In this document: positions 34,942 to 46,899 of the stretch, in pieces
Numbering within the stretch: position 1 is the first letter of the stretch
Layout of the letters: each line of letters starts with the position of its first letter
Source: Takakia lepidozioides
Taxonomy: Eukaryota > Streptophyta > Takakiopsida > Takakiales > Takakiaceae
Assembly: GCA_030704615.1 (NCBI GenBank)
Contig: CM060733.1
Coordinates: 25,296,001 to 25,360,000 of the forward strand
Direction: 5' to 3'
Length of the DNA: 64,000 nucleotides
Program-made: the position numbers and the translations under genes
The notes under the pieces: model-generated
The model's input: only the letters and a program-made list of their open reading frames with translations
Told to the model about the DNA's origin: nothing
Database searches by the model: none

Positions 34942-37090
34942 AGAGACAAATTATCAGGTTGATTTTTCGAGAGAGTCACAAACTACACGTGCTTAAAACT
35001 GCAACTTCTACCGACAACAACGGGAGCTGCCGTCGATGATCACGGCTTCACATCGATCCAAAAACTGGGCATTCTGAAGCCAATTTTCCACTTGCTTTCT
35101 GCGAATTGATGTCGATTGCCATCCACCAGCCTTAATGACCCAGTCCCAGGGACCAGGCATGCATGACCATTGACTATAGTATAGTACAGAAAGGGCCTTG
35201 GGAATCAGAGGGATCAGTTGTATAAGTATAATAAACTACACTCAACAAGTGAGGCCTCAAGGAGTAAATGTGGCTGACCAATCTTCACCCTCTAGGAGTG
35301 GACCCACCCTTGGACCCTCCAACAGAGTGGCTTGTGAGGTGACCCCATGGGCCATACTAGCATGGCCCATGCATGCATTAAAGACCTTAATTTTAAAAAA
35401 ATGAGTGTCTTGCTTCTATCATTGATGGGTCTGCATACTAAGCTACTTTGTGCATCCACCATTTCTGGAGAGTATTTTACTATTGGCTATGATGTACTGT
35501 TGAGGCATTTCCTGTGGCATATCAAATATCAACCTCTCAATAGCCCCTAGTGGGTCGTACCCAGCAACGTCCGGGGAGAACCGGCAGCCAGTTACATGCT
35601 AGCCGACTGAATTCCAGAATTTCCGAATGAAATATGAAACCTCAGGAAATGGATCCGAGGGAAAAAATGGCCGAAGTGGAAATCAACCGGGTGCCCTACT
35701 TTTAGGAAGGATATTTGCCTTTCCATTTCATTACAGACAGGAAATCTGCCTTAGTTGGCAAGGCCTGGACGGATTCCGGCCCTTCTTATATTACAAAAAA
35801 TGGAAATGGCCGTCGAAGTCGACCACATGGCAGAAATCCAACGTGCCAGGCCGGGTTACATCCAAGGAAGGGCGTTTAGGTGAAAAAATATTGAACTCAA
35901 AGAGGGCGGGCCCGCGGGCAAACCCTACTAAGTCTGGACGTTGCTCTGGCAGCCCCAGCCCCACGCCTGCTTGCACTCGCTGCCTGCTATCACAGCTCAC
36001 CTGTCCACGCGGGTTCAATTCTTGGCCTCCATGTGGTTTGAAGGCATTGACAGGTCCAACTTCTGTAAGGATACAATGTTCTTCACTTGTTTGAATTGCT
36101 TAAAACTGGTTGTGATTATTTATTATTATTATTATTTACTTATTGTTGTGCATTTGACACTTGTGTTGTCAACCGGCTGATATTTATAAGGGCCGGATTT
36201 ATAGCTGAACACAAAATAAATCATTAGGAATATTACCGGTTGTAAAGAAATTATCTTGGAAATTGACCGGGTATAGTTACCACTAAGGGGCAGCAACCGA
36301 GTGCCCAACCCACTTAGCCGATTGCTGCTGGGAATGAGCGGCTACTGGCTGGTTCAACTGAAATTATTTCCCAGACGCTGGTACCCAGCATAGCTTGAAA
36401 GTCCGCTCATAATTGCACTTGACTGCAGCAGTTAATGAGTGAATTTGGGGGGGGGGGGGGTTCACTGTCAAGCAGAGTGTGGATAGGGAGCTTCTTCCGA
36501 GCTTGAAGATGAAAGTCAATGTGATTTGGACTGAAGTAGAAGTCGATTCGAAGTAGCTATGCACAAGTCTGTTCAGTATCTTAAATTTGGAAATGTACGT
36601 ATGTTTGAACTTCAGATAGCGCCCTCGACTTGCATGAATGCCGTCAAAAGCTAGCGTTAACCTAATCCCGTGGTGGCCACAAGTAAGTTCGCATAGTGGT
36701 TGTATTTGTATTTGGGCATGTTTCAGTTCAAGGTTGGGGTCTAGTCCACCCACATTTGCCTTGGAATTTCGGAGCATGTATGAAAGTATGAAACAATTGT
36801 AAAATATTGACCAATTGTCTGTAGTTCCATGCCAGGATCACCGATACTGCTTGTGTTAAAGGATGCTATAAAACCACTTTGCCTGGCTGTCCACATCATA
36901 TTGCAAGTATCCTTGCAACTGCGTCCCAGCCAAGCCAACATGTTCAAGCGGTGGTTTGCAATTGAAGTGCACTCCTTTGGCCACTTTTTGAGTTTCCAAT
37001 GCTGATGTCGAGCTCTATCTCACTCTAAATGGGACACACTAGCAGTCCCAGAAATATATCCCACAAACCCGATCAGATTATTATCTATCT
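34942..37090. other. Unassigned spacer
   Basis: No convincing gene. It contains a 12-base G run near 36,449, a (TTA)n stretch near 36,120, and nothing else recognised. Confidence 0.4.
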
Positions 37091-38400
37091 GTGCTATCAT
37101 ACCTGTTCCATGAATGACTAACTACAGGATTCTCATCTCTTCGACTGCAGGCACCACGCAAAGCCCAGAAGATGTGAGAATAAAAGCTGGGCCCCCTCTC
37201 GCAACTGATTGGCAGCAAACATGACAGCCAGTGGAACATGAAGATACATAGTAGGGAGCATGCTGCAGGCATTGACAAACTGAGAGGCTCATCATGGATT
37301 CATCGTCCCTGCCCCTCTGCATTTTCTAGGCGGTCCCTCTACTCCAACCTCCATCCTACCCTTGCGATTTATTTTATTCAATCTGCCGTACCACAGATTT
37401 GCGCTCTCAGTATGCAATCAAAGTTCATTTGAATGTGTTCATGCTGCACAAAGCAATGGCATTCTTAAAAGTGGCGGTAACTTTTGAAGTAACTCTTCGT
37501 TAGAAGCTGGAGTTGAGAAATTCATTGAAGGCATAGTAGCAAGAGAGGGAGGGACTCACAAAATTACTTCTTGGTTGGCCTCCAATGAGAGGCGGTTCAA
37601 GGATGTTCACCACTTCCGCAGAGGTCCGAGTGAGGAGAAACACTATTTCAGGTCATATGGCCAACAACCTGCTCCAAAGGACTCCAAACACTGAACGAGA
37701 GGGTGGAGATAGGTACTTGCAAAGTGTCCAACGTTTGAGAGGGCAGGTGGTTGGCTGTCGCACTGTTAGGATATATACCCTCCAATCACACACACGCATT
37801 CCGTGAAGCTGGTATGATGCGGTTTGCTTCGCTTCACACGGCATTGAGTTGCACTTTGTGCAGTTTACCAGGCAAATGGAACTGAATGCTCTCCTCACGC
37901 TCCTGGCAAGCTGAATGTGGCGAAAATTCCCTCGGGCAACCACTGAACGTATCCCTATTCTTACATACAAGAACAAGTGATTGCCTCAGGTGAAAACGCT
38001 CTGTCCAGTCATCATTTCTGCGGAGGTTCTCAAGCTTTCTCTTGCTATGTACTTGGTTTGATTTCTTAGGGCTGTGTGATCTTCTTAGGACTTCCCCTGT
38101 ATATTGTCTTCGTGTCCAATTTGATGTGGAGAGACGATGAACACATTTGAGGCACATGAAGCATAATTTTACCGTATGCAGGTCTGATTTTGGAAAGCAG
38201 AAGAAGAGGACATCTAAAGTAGGGAAGAAAAGGAAGGTCCAGGTAAAGCTTTCTGCTAGTAAGAAGGCTAAGGACTCTTGTGGTTATGGTCCATCTGGAA
38301 TGATACCCTTCATGTTGAAAGCTTGACGAGTGAACTCAAAGAGTCACTGGTTTTCGAAGAGCTGCAAGTGTAGAAATACAAGGCAAGCTGCAAACTCCAT
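37091..38400. repeat. Broken duplicate (copy C) of the RUS3/lysine-rich locus
   Basis: 37,091-37,993 matches 4,000-4,890. It retains RUS3 exon 3 on the minus strand, now with a premature stop after Gly-Tyr-Ile-Ser. It then jumps at about 37,997 to the equivalent of 6,060, giving the end of the lysine-rich gene (KKRTSKVGKKRKVQVKLSAS). The deletion junction is the same as in copy B, so both descend from one already deleted duplicate. It encodes neither protein. Confidence 0.85.
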
Positions 38401-38663
38401 TCGTAAAGCCCTATGAAATTTTTCTTATAGCTTTATGGGGCGGGTTATAGAGCAAAATTAGGGCGTCACACGTGAGCTCCCCGTGGGCGGGAGCTTACAC
38501 GTAAGAACCCTGCAACGCGGGAAAAAACGTGTAACGCTCATCCAGCCGTTGGATCTATGGCATGGATATCAACCCTAGATTAGATTAAGTGAAAGAAAAA
38601 ACATCTCTTACATCCATCTTCTTTTACAGACTGTATCCATTTTACCTTCCTTTATTTACCTTT

Positions 38664-38870
38664 AAAAAAAAAAAAAAAGGAACCCTGGGTGCGGCAGCCC
38701 ACAACTTATTCAGGCCTTGAGGAGGGGGAAAAATTAACCCTCTTTCATTTATGGGCCATAAACCTGCAGGACGATCAACGCCCAGTCCACACACAGGACA
38801 GCGGGTTTGAACCCCAAACCACCACGGCGACAAACTGCACTTACCAGCTGACCTACCAGCCCATATGCTT
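38664..38870 (-). mobile_element. tRNA-derived SINE S3
   Basis: On the minus strand, A-box-like TGGTAGGTCAGCTGG (38844-38858) and a B box GGTTCAAACCC (around 38,803-38,813) are followed by a body with CCCATAAATGAAAGAGGGTT, shared with S1/S2, and an A/T homopolymer tail (38,664-38,678). This is a family relative of S1 and S2. Confidence 0.65.
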
Positions 38871-38960
38871 ACCCCTTCACTAGGGCTTCGCCTTGCTCCG
38901 CACTACTATCGACGAATTCTGAGAACTACGTTCAATTTGGGTGGATCGTCCCCATGGGGT

Positions 38961-38983
38961 TATATATATATATATATATATAT
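38961..38983. repeat. (TA)n microsatellite
   Basis: A run of TA dinucleotides lies immediately left of the hAT target duplication. Confidence 0.9.
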
Positions 38984-39459
38984 GTATAGATGAGTGTTGG
39001 GCGGTTACCCGCCTGGCCCCGGGTAACCGCCGTTTCCGGTTATGTGGAACCGGACCGGAACCGGACCTGCCTGTGCAGAACCGGAACTGGAACCGGAAAT
39101 TGGGGATTGCGTGGGAACCGGAACCGGCGGTTCCAGCTACGACCACATGTGTGGGAATCGGGTTTGGGGACTCCAAAGCGGTTCCGGTTCCGGTTCCACC
39201 CATGGGCTGTAGCCCTAAGTGTCTCTACAACTCATCGAGCTCGCTCTCTCTCGCATACATCTTGCTCGCTACTCCAGTCCAAGTAAGGTTTGTGTTCCAT
39301 GTCTCCATCTTCTACTTTATTGTTTGATTTCTCTCTCGCTCTCATTTCATCTCCATCTCCATTCTCTTTCCCTCTTAGGTTGATTGATTTAACGTGTTGT
39401 TTGTTTCTTTTCTTCTCAGTTTATCGCACAAGAGGGGGCTGATCTCTCTTCTGCTGCTG

Positions 39460-41110
39460 TGGCAGGTGGTGGACACAAAGAGAGGGAGTGTGAGCAGTAG
39501 GGCCCCGCCAACCAGCCGTCGCTTGTTGTTGGTGAGCATCCACCATGTTCTTGTTTTTTTTTTAATTTTTTGGTTCAGCGGAGCTAATGGGCCACATGCT
39601 CTTGTATTGTGGTAAGTGGCGCATTGGAGGGAGGAAGTGCCAGCAGGACGGCCCGCGCAACCAGCCCCGTCGTCAACCAGCCCCTTGTTGGGAAGCATCC
39701 ACCACTTTTGGTTATTTTACTGTTTTTAGCTTTAGTTCACCATGAAGCTAATCAGCTTCCTCCTTTTCTGCTATGGCATGTGGTGCAAGAGGTAGGGAGG
39801 ACGAGTAAGGAGGGCCCACCTGCAACCAGGCCCCTTGGTCCATGGTAATCATTGCTCATCATTCTTTTCTTTTTTTCTTTTTTTTTTTCCTGTTTTCTTT
39901 GATAATATACCAAGGGGCTGATAGCCCTTTGCTCCATGATGGTAGATTTTCCATTGGAGGGAGCACAAGCAAAGAGGGGCCCACCAACCAGCCCACATTA
40001 CCCACTCGTAAGTATCTTCCCTTTCTTTAAATTTTTTTAATTCTTGATACAATTGGGGGTTGATAAGATAGCCCCTTAGGCTTCTGTTATAGCAGATTCT
40101 GCATGAGAGGGAGGGAGCCCAAAGTAGGGAGGGACCTGCCAACCAGCCACCATTACCCGCTTGTAACTCCCTTTCATTGAGCTTTATTTTTTTAGTTGTT
40201 TAAATTTTTGTTAAAAGAGGGGCTGATTAGCCCATTGCTCTTGCGCTATGGCTGATCGTGCATAGGAGGGAAAGGAGGGCAAGTAGGAAGGCTGGCCAAC
40301 CAGCCCCTCTTGCACCGCACACGTAAGCATCCCCCTTCATTTTTTTTCCCCATAAAATTGGTATAGCAAGGGTTGATTAGTCGTTGCTAATGCAGATCAC
40401 ACACAAGAAGGACGTCCAGTGCAAGTAAAAAAGCACGTCAACCAGCCCCTCTCATCTTGTAGTAAGCCCCCACCTTTTATCTTAGTTTTTTAATGTTATT
40501 ATTTCCAATGTGTGGTACAACAAAAGGCTGATTTGCCCTTCCTCATAGTGATATGTTGCAATCGGGAAGGGAGCAGAAATATGAGGCCTCTTGACCCGCC
40601 AACCAGCCCCCATTACCCGCGTGTACTTCCCCTTCATTGTTCTTTATTTTCTTAATTATTTTAAGTTTGTGATATAAGAGGAGCTGATTAGCCCCTTGCT
40701 CTTTTGCTATTGTAGATCGTGCATGGGAGGGAAAGAGGGCAAGTAGGGAGGCCTGCCAACCAGCCCCTGTTCCACCACACATGTAAGCATGCCCCTAATT
40801 CAATGTTGCATATTTTTTTTTTCCTAGAAAATTGGCATAGCAAGGGGCTGATCAGCCCCCTACTCTGTTGCTATGTAGATCACACACAAGAAGGAGGAGT
40901 GCGAGTTTAGAGCCCGCTAACCAGCCCCCTCATCCTATGGTAAGCCCCCACCCTTTAATAGCTTAGTTTTTTATTTTATTTTTTCCAATGTGTGGTACAA
41001 CAGAGGGATGATTTGCTCCTCCTCTCATAGTGAAAGTTTGAACTCGGAAAGGGGAGCTAAATATCAAGAAGGCTTGACAGCCAGCCCCTACCTCTTGTGG
41101 ACAATCACCC
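39460..41110 (+). repeat. Higher-order tandem repeat inside the hAT element
   Basis: About eleven units of 141-168 bp share the block GCCAACCAGCCCC, then a GTAAGC-like step, a T-rich run, and AGGGGCTGATTAGCCC followed by (G)CAGATC. Starts of the shared block are near 39511, 39659, 39827, 39986, 40137, 40296, 40437, 40598, 40756, 40917 and 41075. Three unit types repeat in order over about 460-480 bp in 40,137-41,075. No long frame crosses it. Confidence 0.85.
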
Positions 41111-41542
41111 CACTTTAAAGCTTCATAATTTTCAGTTATAATTCTTCATGTTGTGGTACAACAATGACTGATTTATTTATATGTGGTGGGGGCATTGCAG
41201 ATCATCTCCCAAGGCATGAAGTAGCCAAGCTGACCACTGAAGCATAAGACTGGTCCACCCTCAACTTGCTAGGTAGTTTTTGTAATTTGAAAATGTAAAT
41301 GTACGTGTACTAGATAAAAAAAAATAACATAGATCTAAATGTAGGCCATGTATGTAACATTCAGCTCAATATGAAATAATAAATTGAGCAGTGCGGTGTC
41401 TCTCCCCACACTTTCGTTTTGGCCAGCCATATACCATTCCAAATTTTTGTAAATATATGAGTTGTGCACAATTATTAAATGCCTTTTGGATTCTTTGTTT
41501 GCATTGTTTTTACCCAGGAGTTGTTCCACAAGCTTTTTATGT

Positions 41543-43885
41543 CATGGAGCCCAATATTTTCGATGAACTAGAAAGGGAAGTTGTTCCTGACGTCAATGTT
41601 GATAATGAGAGAGCTTTGGTGGAGTGCCATGTTGCGGAGGATGCTCATTATGCAGCCTCATTTATATCAGCTCATCAAGCCTCGGCTGCAATGTCATCTT
41701 CCACAGTTTCGCCATCACACACGGTGTTGGATGTGGAGGCACAGCTCCCAGTACTTGAAAAACAACGGGATTTTTGGAAGCCCCACAATCGCACTGCTTC
41801 GACATGGGCATTCTATGCAACAAAAGACTCTGCTCCAGTGGACATAACAAATCCACAACAAATAAGGTATGTTATATGTCATCTTGTTGGTGTCACTCCT
41901 GCAAGCAAGAAGGGCATTGTGACCTATAATAAAACCAAAGGTATCTCTGCCCTTCGAAAGCATGTGGATCAAGAACATGACATTGTTTTGCGTAGATGGA
42001 TTGAGAGGGAAAATGAAGGACCTGAGAAGGCCCGTAGGCCAGCAAAAAAGAGGCCCGGCCCCACTCCTGGAACATAGTTTTTTTTTTTTGGAGCTCCACT
42101 CCATACAACCAAAATGATGATCAACAGAAGCAGTTCAATGAGGATTTAGTCTTGTTCATTGCAAAGGAGTTGGTTCCACTGTCTTTAGTAGAATCCCCTT
42201 GGCTAAGAAGGATGGTGTTGAGGCAAAATCCTCGGATTGTTTTCCCTTTTCGACGGACATTTGTGAATGAGGTCATTCCAATCTTGGCAGAGAAGACGAA
42301 AGAGTACTACATGTCCCCATCTCTTCAGAGTTGTGCTACTTGCTCCGTGAGTTTTGATTTGTGGATGTCAAGAGGGGGAACTGACACTTTTGTCATCATA
42401 GCGCACTTTATTAATGAACAGTGGGAGCAATGTCATGTGACTCTTGGCATGTTTGAGACACCTAACACATCTGGGGCTGCCATGGCACATCAAGTCAACA
42501 ATCTTCTTGTGAAGTATGACCTCAATACTGGCATTATTGCTTACGTCAAAGATGAGGGAGGTAACTAGGCAACTTTGACCAATGCTTTGAATTCGGTGGT
42601 CTCATGTGCGTGTTTGGGGTTGGATTCTCAATTTGTGGGTAACTGTTTTGGGCATGCAATGTCCAAGTGTTGCCAGTATGCAACAAATGATGCAAAAGTA
42701 TGCGCAGATATGAGATCGGTTTCTATAAAAAATGCCCAATCAGAGTTGCAAAAAACCATTACTTGGACAAAAAAAAGTGGCAACGACAAGAATGGGCAAA
42801 GACATGTGTGGACAGCGGCATTCATCCCCACAAATTGAAGACTCCGGTGAAGACACGGTTTGCTTCCAAGGTGATCATCTTCCAAGAGACTTTGGAGTTT
42901 AGGCAAGCCATAATCACTTGTTACTCTAGGCAAACCTCATTGGCACTGCAGTCTCGCATACCAAGTTCACAAGTGTGGGATATTGCCCAATCAATTTCTA
43001 CAGTTCTAGGGCCTATGGTTCATGAGTGCATTATGAATCAATCTGGGGGATTTTGGCTGTTGTCCGATGCTCTTAATGCAGCCATTGCCACAACAATTCG
43101 CATGCGAGGAAGTAGTGCTTCCAGGGCTGCAACTGTGGATCATTGCACGGGGGATTTCTCAACAGAGTTGACATTGTTGGAATGGCGGATGGCTCGAGAG
43201 GTGGTATATGTCTTGGAACCATTTCTTTCTTTTTTGGAAGGGTTTCAATCGCGCAAAGCTCACAATATGCTCACGCTTATGCTTGACCCACGTTACAAGG
43301 GGTTGTCATTGGTATCACAATATGTGGGCAAAGAGCGTGCTTTGCATATTGTGTCCCAATATGATAGCATGGTGTTAGAGCCTCTTTTGATAAAGTGTTT
43401 CAAGGTCTTACATCCGGATACTCCGGCCCAATCACAGCCCACTTCCACAATGGACGAGATGTCCTTATTTGGTGTGCATGACCACAATGAAGACATGACA
43501 TTGAGTAATGAGAGAACAACTATCACATTTCAGAAGGACGAAGATAATTGAGGGTGAGTGCGTGGCTCCTTTGAAATGGTGGAAAGAACACGAGTCTCTC
43601 TTTCCGTATGTGGGATTTTTGGCACGGCTAATCTTGGGCATAGTTGGATCTCAGATTGAAGCTGAGAGGGTTTTTAGTATTGCAGGTGTCATAACAAACT
43701 TGAGACGGTGCAGGTTAAATATTGAAAACCTTGATATGTTTGTGAGTGTAGTCAAGAATTGGCCAAATGATGCTAGAGTTGGTTGCTTTAGTACTTCCAT
43801 GAAAGAGTTTTTGGATAGGGAAAAAGTCATCTTAGATGAAAATGAGGACTTGATTGCAGAGGCAAACCTCTTTGAGGAAGAATGA
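41543..43885 (+). pseudogene. hAT transposase, disrupted
   Basis: An N-terminal BED-type zinc finger (STWAFYATKD, RYVICHLVG, ISALRKHVDQEHD), an RNase-H-like core (VSFDLWMSRGGTDTFVIIAH, LTLMLDPRYKGLSL) and the C-terminal hAT dimerisation domain (PLKWWKEHESLFPYVGFLAR, EAERVFSIAGVITNLRRCRL) are all recognisable. The frame ends at 42077 before a T run and resumes in another frame from about 42,086. It meets TAG at 42566-42568, changes near 42,780, and changes again near 43,535. The protein would not be made intact, so the element is non-autonomous now. Confidence 0.85.
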
Positions 43886-44639
43886 TTTGTCTTAGAGACA
43901 AATTATTATTCAACATATTACACTATACTCCTTTGATTGAAGTTTGTTTATTTGTCATTTTTATTGAAAATTTCAGTGACATCCCGTGTACTTAGTTTGT
44001 TGTATGCTATATTGACAAAGCATCATCCAAAAAACACAAATTTATGTAGTTTTTTTAGTTGTGCTTTTGCTGCACCATAAAAAGTAACCATAGAATTACA
44101 CATGTTTAATTTGTTTTGTATTTTGAATTAAGATCCTTATGTAGTTAGTTTGTTTTAGTTGTTCTTTGCTACACCGTACGAAAACTTATAAAATCTCTGG
44201 TTTTCCGTTTTTAATGGAGACCATGCGTATTTAACTAGTTATATATACCATAAAAGACAATCACAAAAAACATATAAGTTTATTTACTTCTGTTTTACTA
44301 ATAAATTCCCTGGTTTTAGTTGAAAATTCTCAGTATGACCAATCAGATCAGTTCATCTAATTTTCCAGAAGAATAAAAAAAATAAAAGAATTTAATATAT
44401 TTTTAAAAAAGAACCGGAACCTAACCGGGAACCGGTGGTTTTTTCCCAGCAACTAACCGGTAACCGGAACCGCCCCCATGTTAAAAAGTCAGAACCTGAA
44501 CCGGACCGGAACCGCCTTAATAAAAAATAACCGGATCTGGATCCGGAACCGTCTCTTCAAAAATTTGTGGAACCGGAACCGAAGATTCCTTCACAAAGGC
44601 AAGAACCGCCCAACACTAGTATAGACGCCTCCTCAAGGG

Positions 44640-44790
44640 AGCGTAAATTATGGTGTCTCTTCACCACAAGAGCTATTGCCTTCCAGCTGAAAGGTGGACA
44701 CCTTCATGACACACCAGACCGTGGTTTGAACCCACAACCACATCCAACGTGGTATGTGCCCGTTACCACTTGGCTACATGCTGGTAGTCC
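44640..44790 (-). mobile_element. tRNA-derived SINE S4 fragment
   Basis: On the minus strand, A-box-like TAGCCAAGTGG (44766-44776) and B-box GGTTCAAACCA (near 44,722-44,733) are spaced as in a tRNA head. It lies just outside the right hAT target duplication. Its body differs from S1-S3. Confidence 0.5.
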
Positions 44791-45533
44791 ATGGTGTTAC
44801 ATACATCCATCCCGTATGTCATTGTTTTTCGCAAGAAAAATGGTAAACATTTCATTATCAGCTGTCCGAGTGGCTTGGAGTCTTCCCTTGTTTGATGAGA
44901 GGTAGGGCCTAAGGCTTACTCGAGGATGTTGGGAGAGCTCACGCTAAATGAAGTTTTCCCAAAAATCTCATGAAGTTTTTTGGAGCAAGTCCGCCACCTC
45001 ATGGGCTATAAATGATCTTGAATAAAGAGTGAAAATTATTGTCATATGCAAAAGGTAGTAGGATCCATCTGAACATGTAAACACTGAAGGGTTAAATGGA
45101 TATGTAATTTTATATTTTAATAACATAATCTTTTTTTCACTTATTCATTTTTTAGTTTTTAGTTTTTTAGTTAAGAGGGGGGTTGTAGCCCTGGTTAATT
45201 TATTGATAAATTAATGGGGGAATTTATTTTATTTTACTCCACAAAATATTTTATACTAAATATACTCAGAGTCATATTTAAAACTCTTAGCCAGTCCGTA
45301 CAAGTGAGACATTGTGATGGCATGGCACTGACTTCGTCATTTGCCTCCATGACTAGCCAGCCACAACTCTTATCTGTTTATGTTCTAGAAGGAACCCAAT
45401 TGGTTCCATCGCACTGTTGGAGGGTGACCACCCACCTGACAGATTGTGTTCATCGTTACCGTAGTGGGAAGGCTGATCCGACAGTGAAGTGCCGAATATT
45501 TATTTTCCTTACAACAAAACACTTCGGCACAAC

Positions 45534-46280
45534 TTAACCCTTAAGTTCCCAAGCGACCTGAATCGGGTCACTTTGAATTCGACCTAATTTTTGCAGATCT
45601 AATCTGATGGGCCCCACTCCTGAAGCTTTAATGACAAGGGATTTGTCTCGAGTATGATACAAAAAAAAAAATTAAAAAAAAAACAAAAGCTACTACCTAC
45701 AAAAAAAATATCTTAGATCTCTCATTTACATTTTTCGCCTGAAAAGGGCTTGTTGACTGCCGACCTGGCCCAAAACAGATTGCACTCCAAAGGCCATTTT
45801 GGGCAGAAAATTAGCAATTTTGGAAAAAGCGCCTCACCTTGTGGTGTGTGAGCATTACATACACACATCCACCATGGGCTTTTAAAATTTTTGTAGAAAA
45901 AAAAGTACTTCATTTGGAGGCACATTTTCTCTTGTCAATTTTGAGATTTCAATCCCCGTGTAATTTCATGCATAGCAACCATAGGTGAAAAAATCAGTTG
46001 GACCTGCAATTTAGTGGGGTCATAGCCACTCCACTATTGATTGGGAAAATGGTGGGTCTTGGGGCAAGCAAAATTGGATAAAGCTAGGTTTTGATTTGGT
46101 CAAACCAATTTCTTTCTCACTTTTTTCTTTGGGACCTGATATTTGAGATCCGGGCCAATGCTATAATATAAGGCTGGAATCTTTGGATGATTTTTGGTAG
46201 GTTTCTAAGGGCAATTTACTGCAACTGGGTACCCAAAATTGGTAAAATGTCAAAAAAGGGCTTGGGAACTTAAGGGTTAA
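45534..46280. mobile_element. TTAA-type MITE 2 (piggyBac-like ends)
   Basis: TTAA duplications (45534-45537, 46277-46280) flank inverted ends CCCTTAAGTTCCCAAG / CTTGGGAACTTAAGGG. The sequence either side rejoins exactly as in the empty site at 15,963-15,985 (reverse strand), which confirms both the boundaries and the TTAA duplication. Confidence 0.9.
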
Positions 46281-46393
46281 GGAAATTTCTAGATTACAGC
46301 ACTGCCACGATGAGATTTTAAGTAATTCGGCGGTGACTCCATGCATGAACTTGCTCTATCTACTGTACCAGATGTGATAAAAGAATTATATAC

Positions 46394-46624
46394 CAACAGT
46401 CATTAGCTCAGATGCACTGAGTGCCACCCATATGATTCTGGGGTCAAATCTTGCTACTGACGGCTGTGGTATGGTTCCTGGGCGGTGTCCCACTCATTCG
46501 CCCTCATGGTGCATAAATGAAAGAGGTTATTTTCTTCTCTCACTACTAAGGGGCCTGATTTGTGAGCTGTAGCTCATAGGTGTTTCCCTTTTTTCAAAAA
46601 AAAATAAAAATAAAAATAAAAATA
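46394..46624 (+). mobile_element. tRNA-derived SINE S2
   Basis: A head with TAGCTCAGATG (A-box like) and GGGTCAAATCT (B-box like), and a body nearly identical to S1, end in an (AAAAAT)n tail at about 46,595-46,624. Confidence 0.7.
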
Positions 46625-46899
46625 TGTGGAGAGCCATGAGAGCATCTGGTCAATCATCAAATGCAGTGATTGTTCAGCCAATTATTCTAGGATTTCTCAG
46701 AGCTAAGGAAAATATTTTCCTAGAGCTTTATGCCTTGAAACATGCATTTGGAGATTTGATATTTGGAGTTTGTTTGAGATTTGAGGCATTTTTTTTTATA
46801 AAGTTTCTGGAATTTTGGCAGTTTTTCCTAAATTTTCACTTAATTATTAGGCAGATTCATTTCTAATTATCTAGTGCCAGATCAGCCTTCCCACTACGG

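Larger units (their letters stand above)
38992..44618 (+). mobile_element. hAT transposon, full length but inactive
   Basis: The inverted ends are GAGTGTTGGGCGGTTA at the left and TAGTGTTGGGCGGTT (read inward) at the right. They are flanked by the 8-bp duplication GTATAGAT (38984-38991) / GTATAGAC (44619-44626), as expected for hAT insertion. Both subterminal regions are packed with CCGGAACCGG motifs (39,040-39,200 and 44,410-44,600), probable transposase binding sites. The inside holds an 11-unit tandem repeat and a broken transposase gene. The element is about 5.6 kb. Confidence 0.9.
45459..46899. mobile_element. TA-flanked TIR element, copy 2, with nested insertions
   Basis: The ends CCGTAGTGGGAAGGCTGATC are inverted at both sides and flanked by TA. 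It is the reverse-oriented relative of 15,341-16,053, enlarged by the TTAA-type MITE at 45,538-46,276, and it also holds the SINE at 46,394-46,624. Confidence 0.75.
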
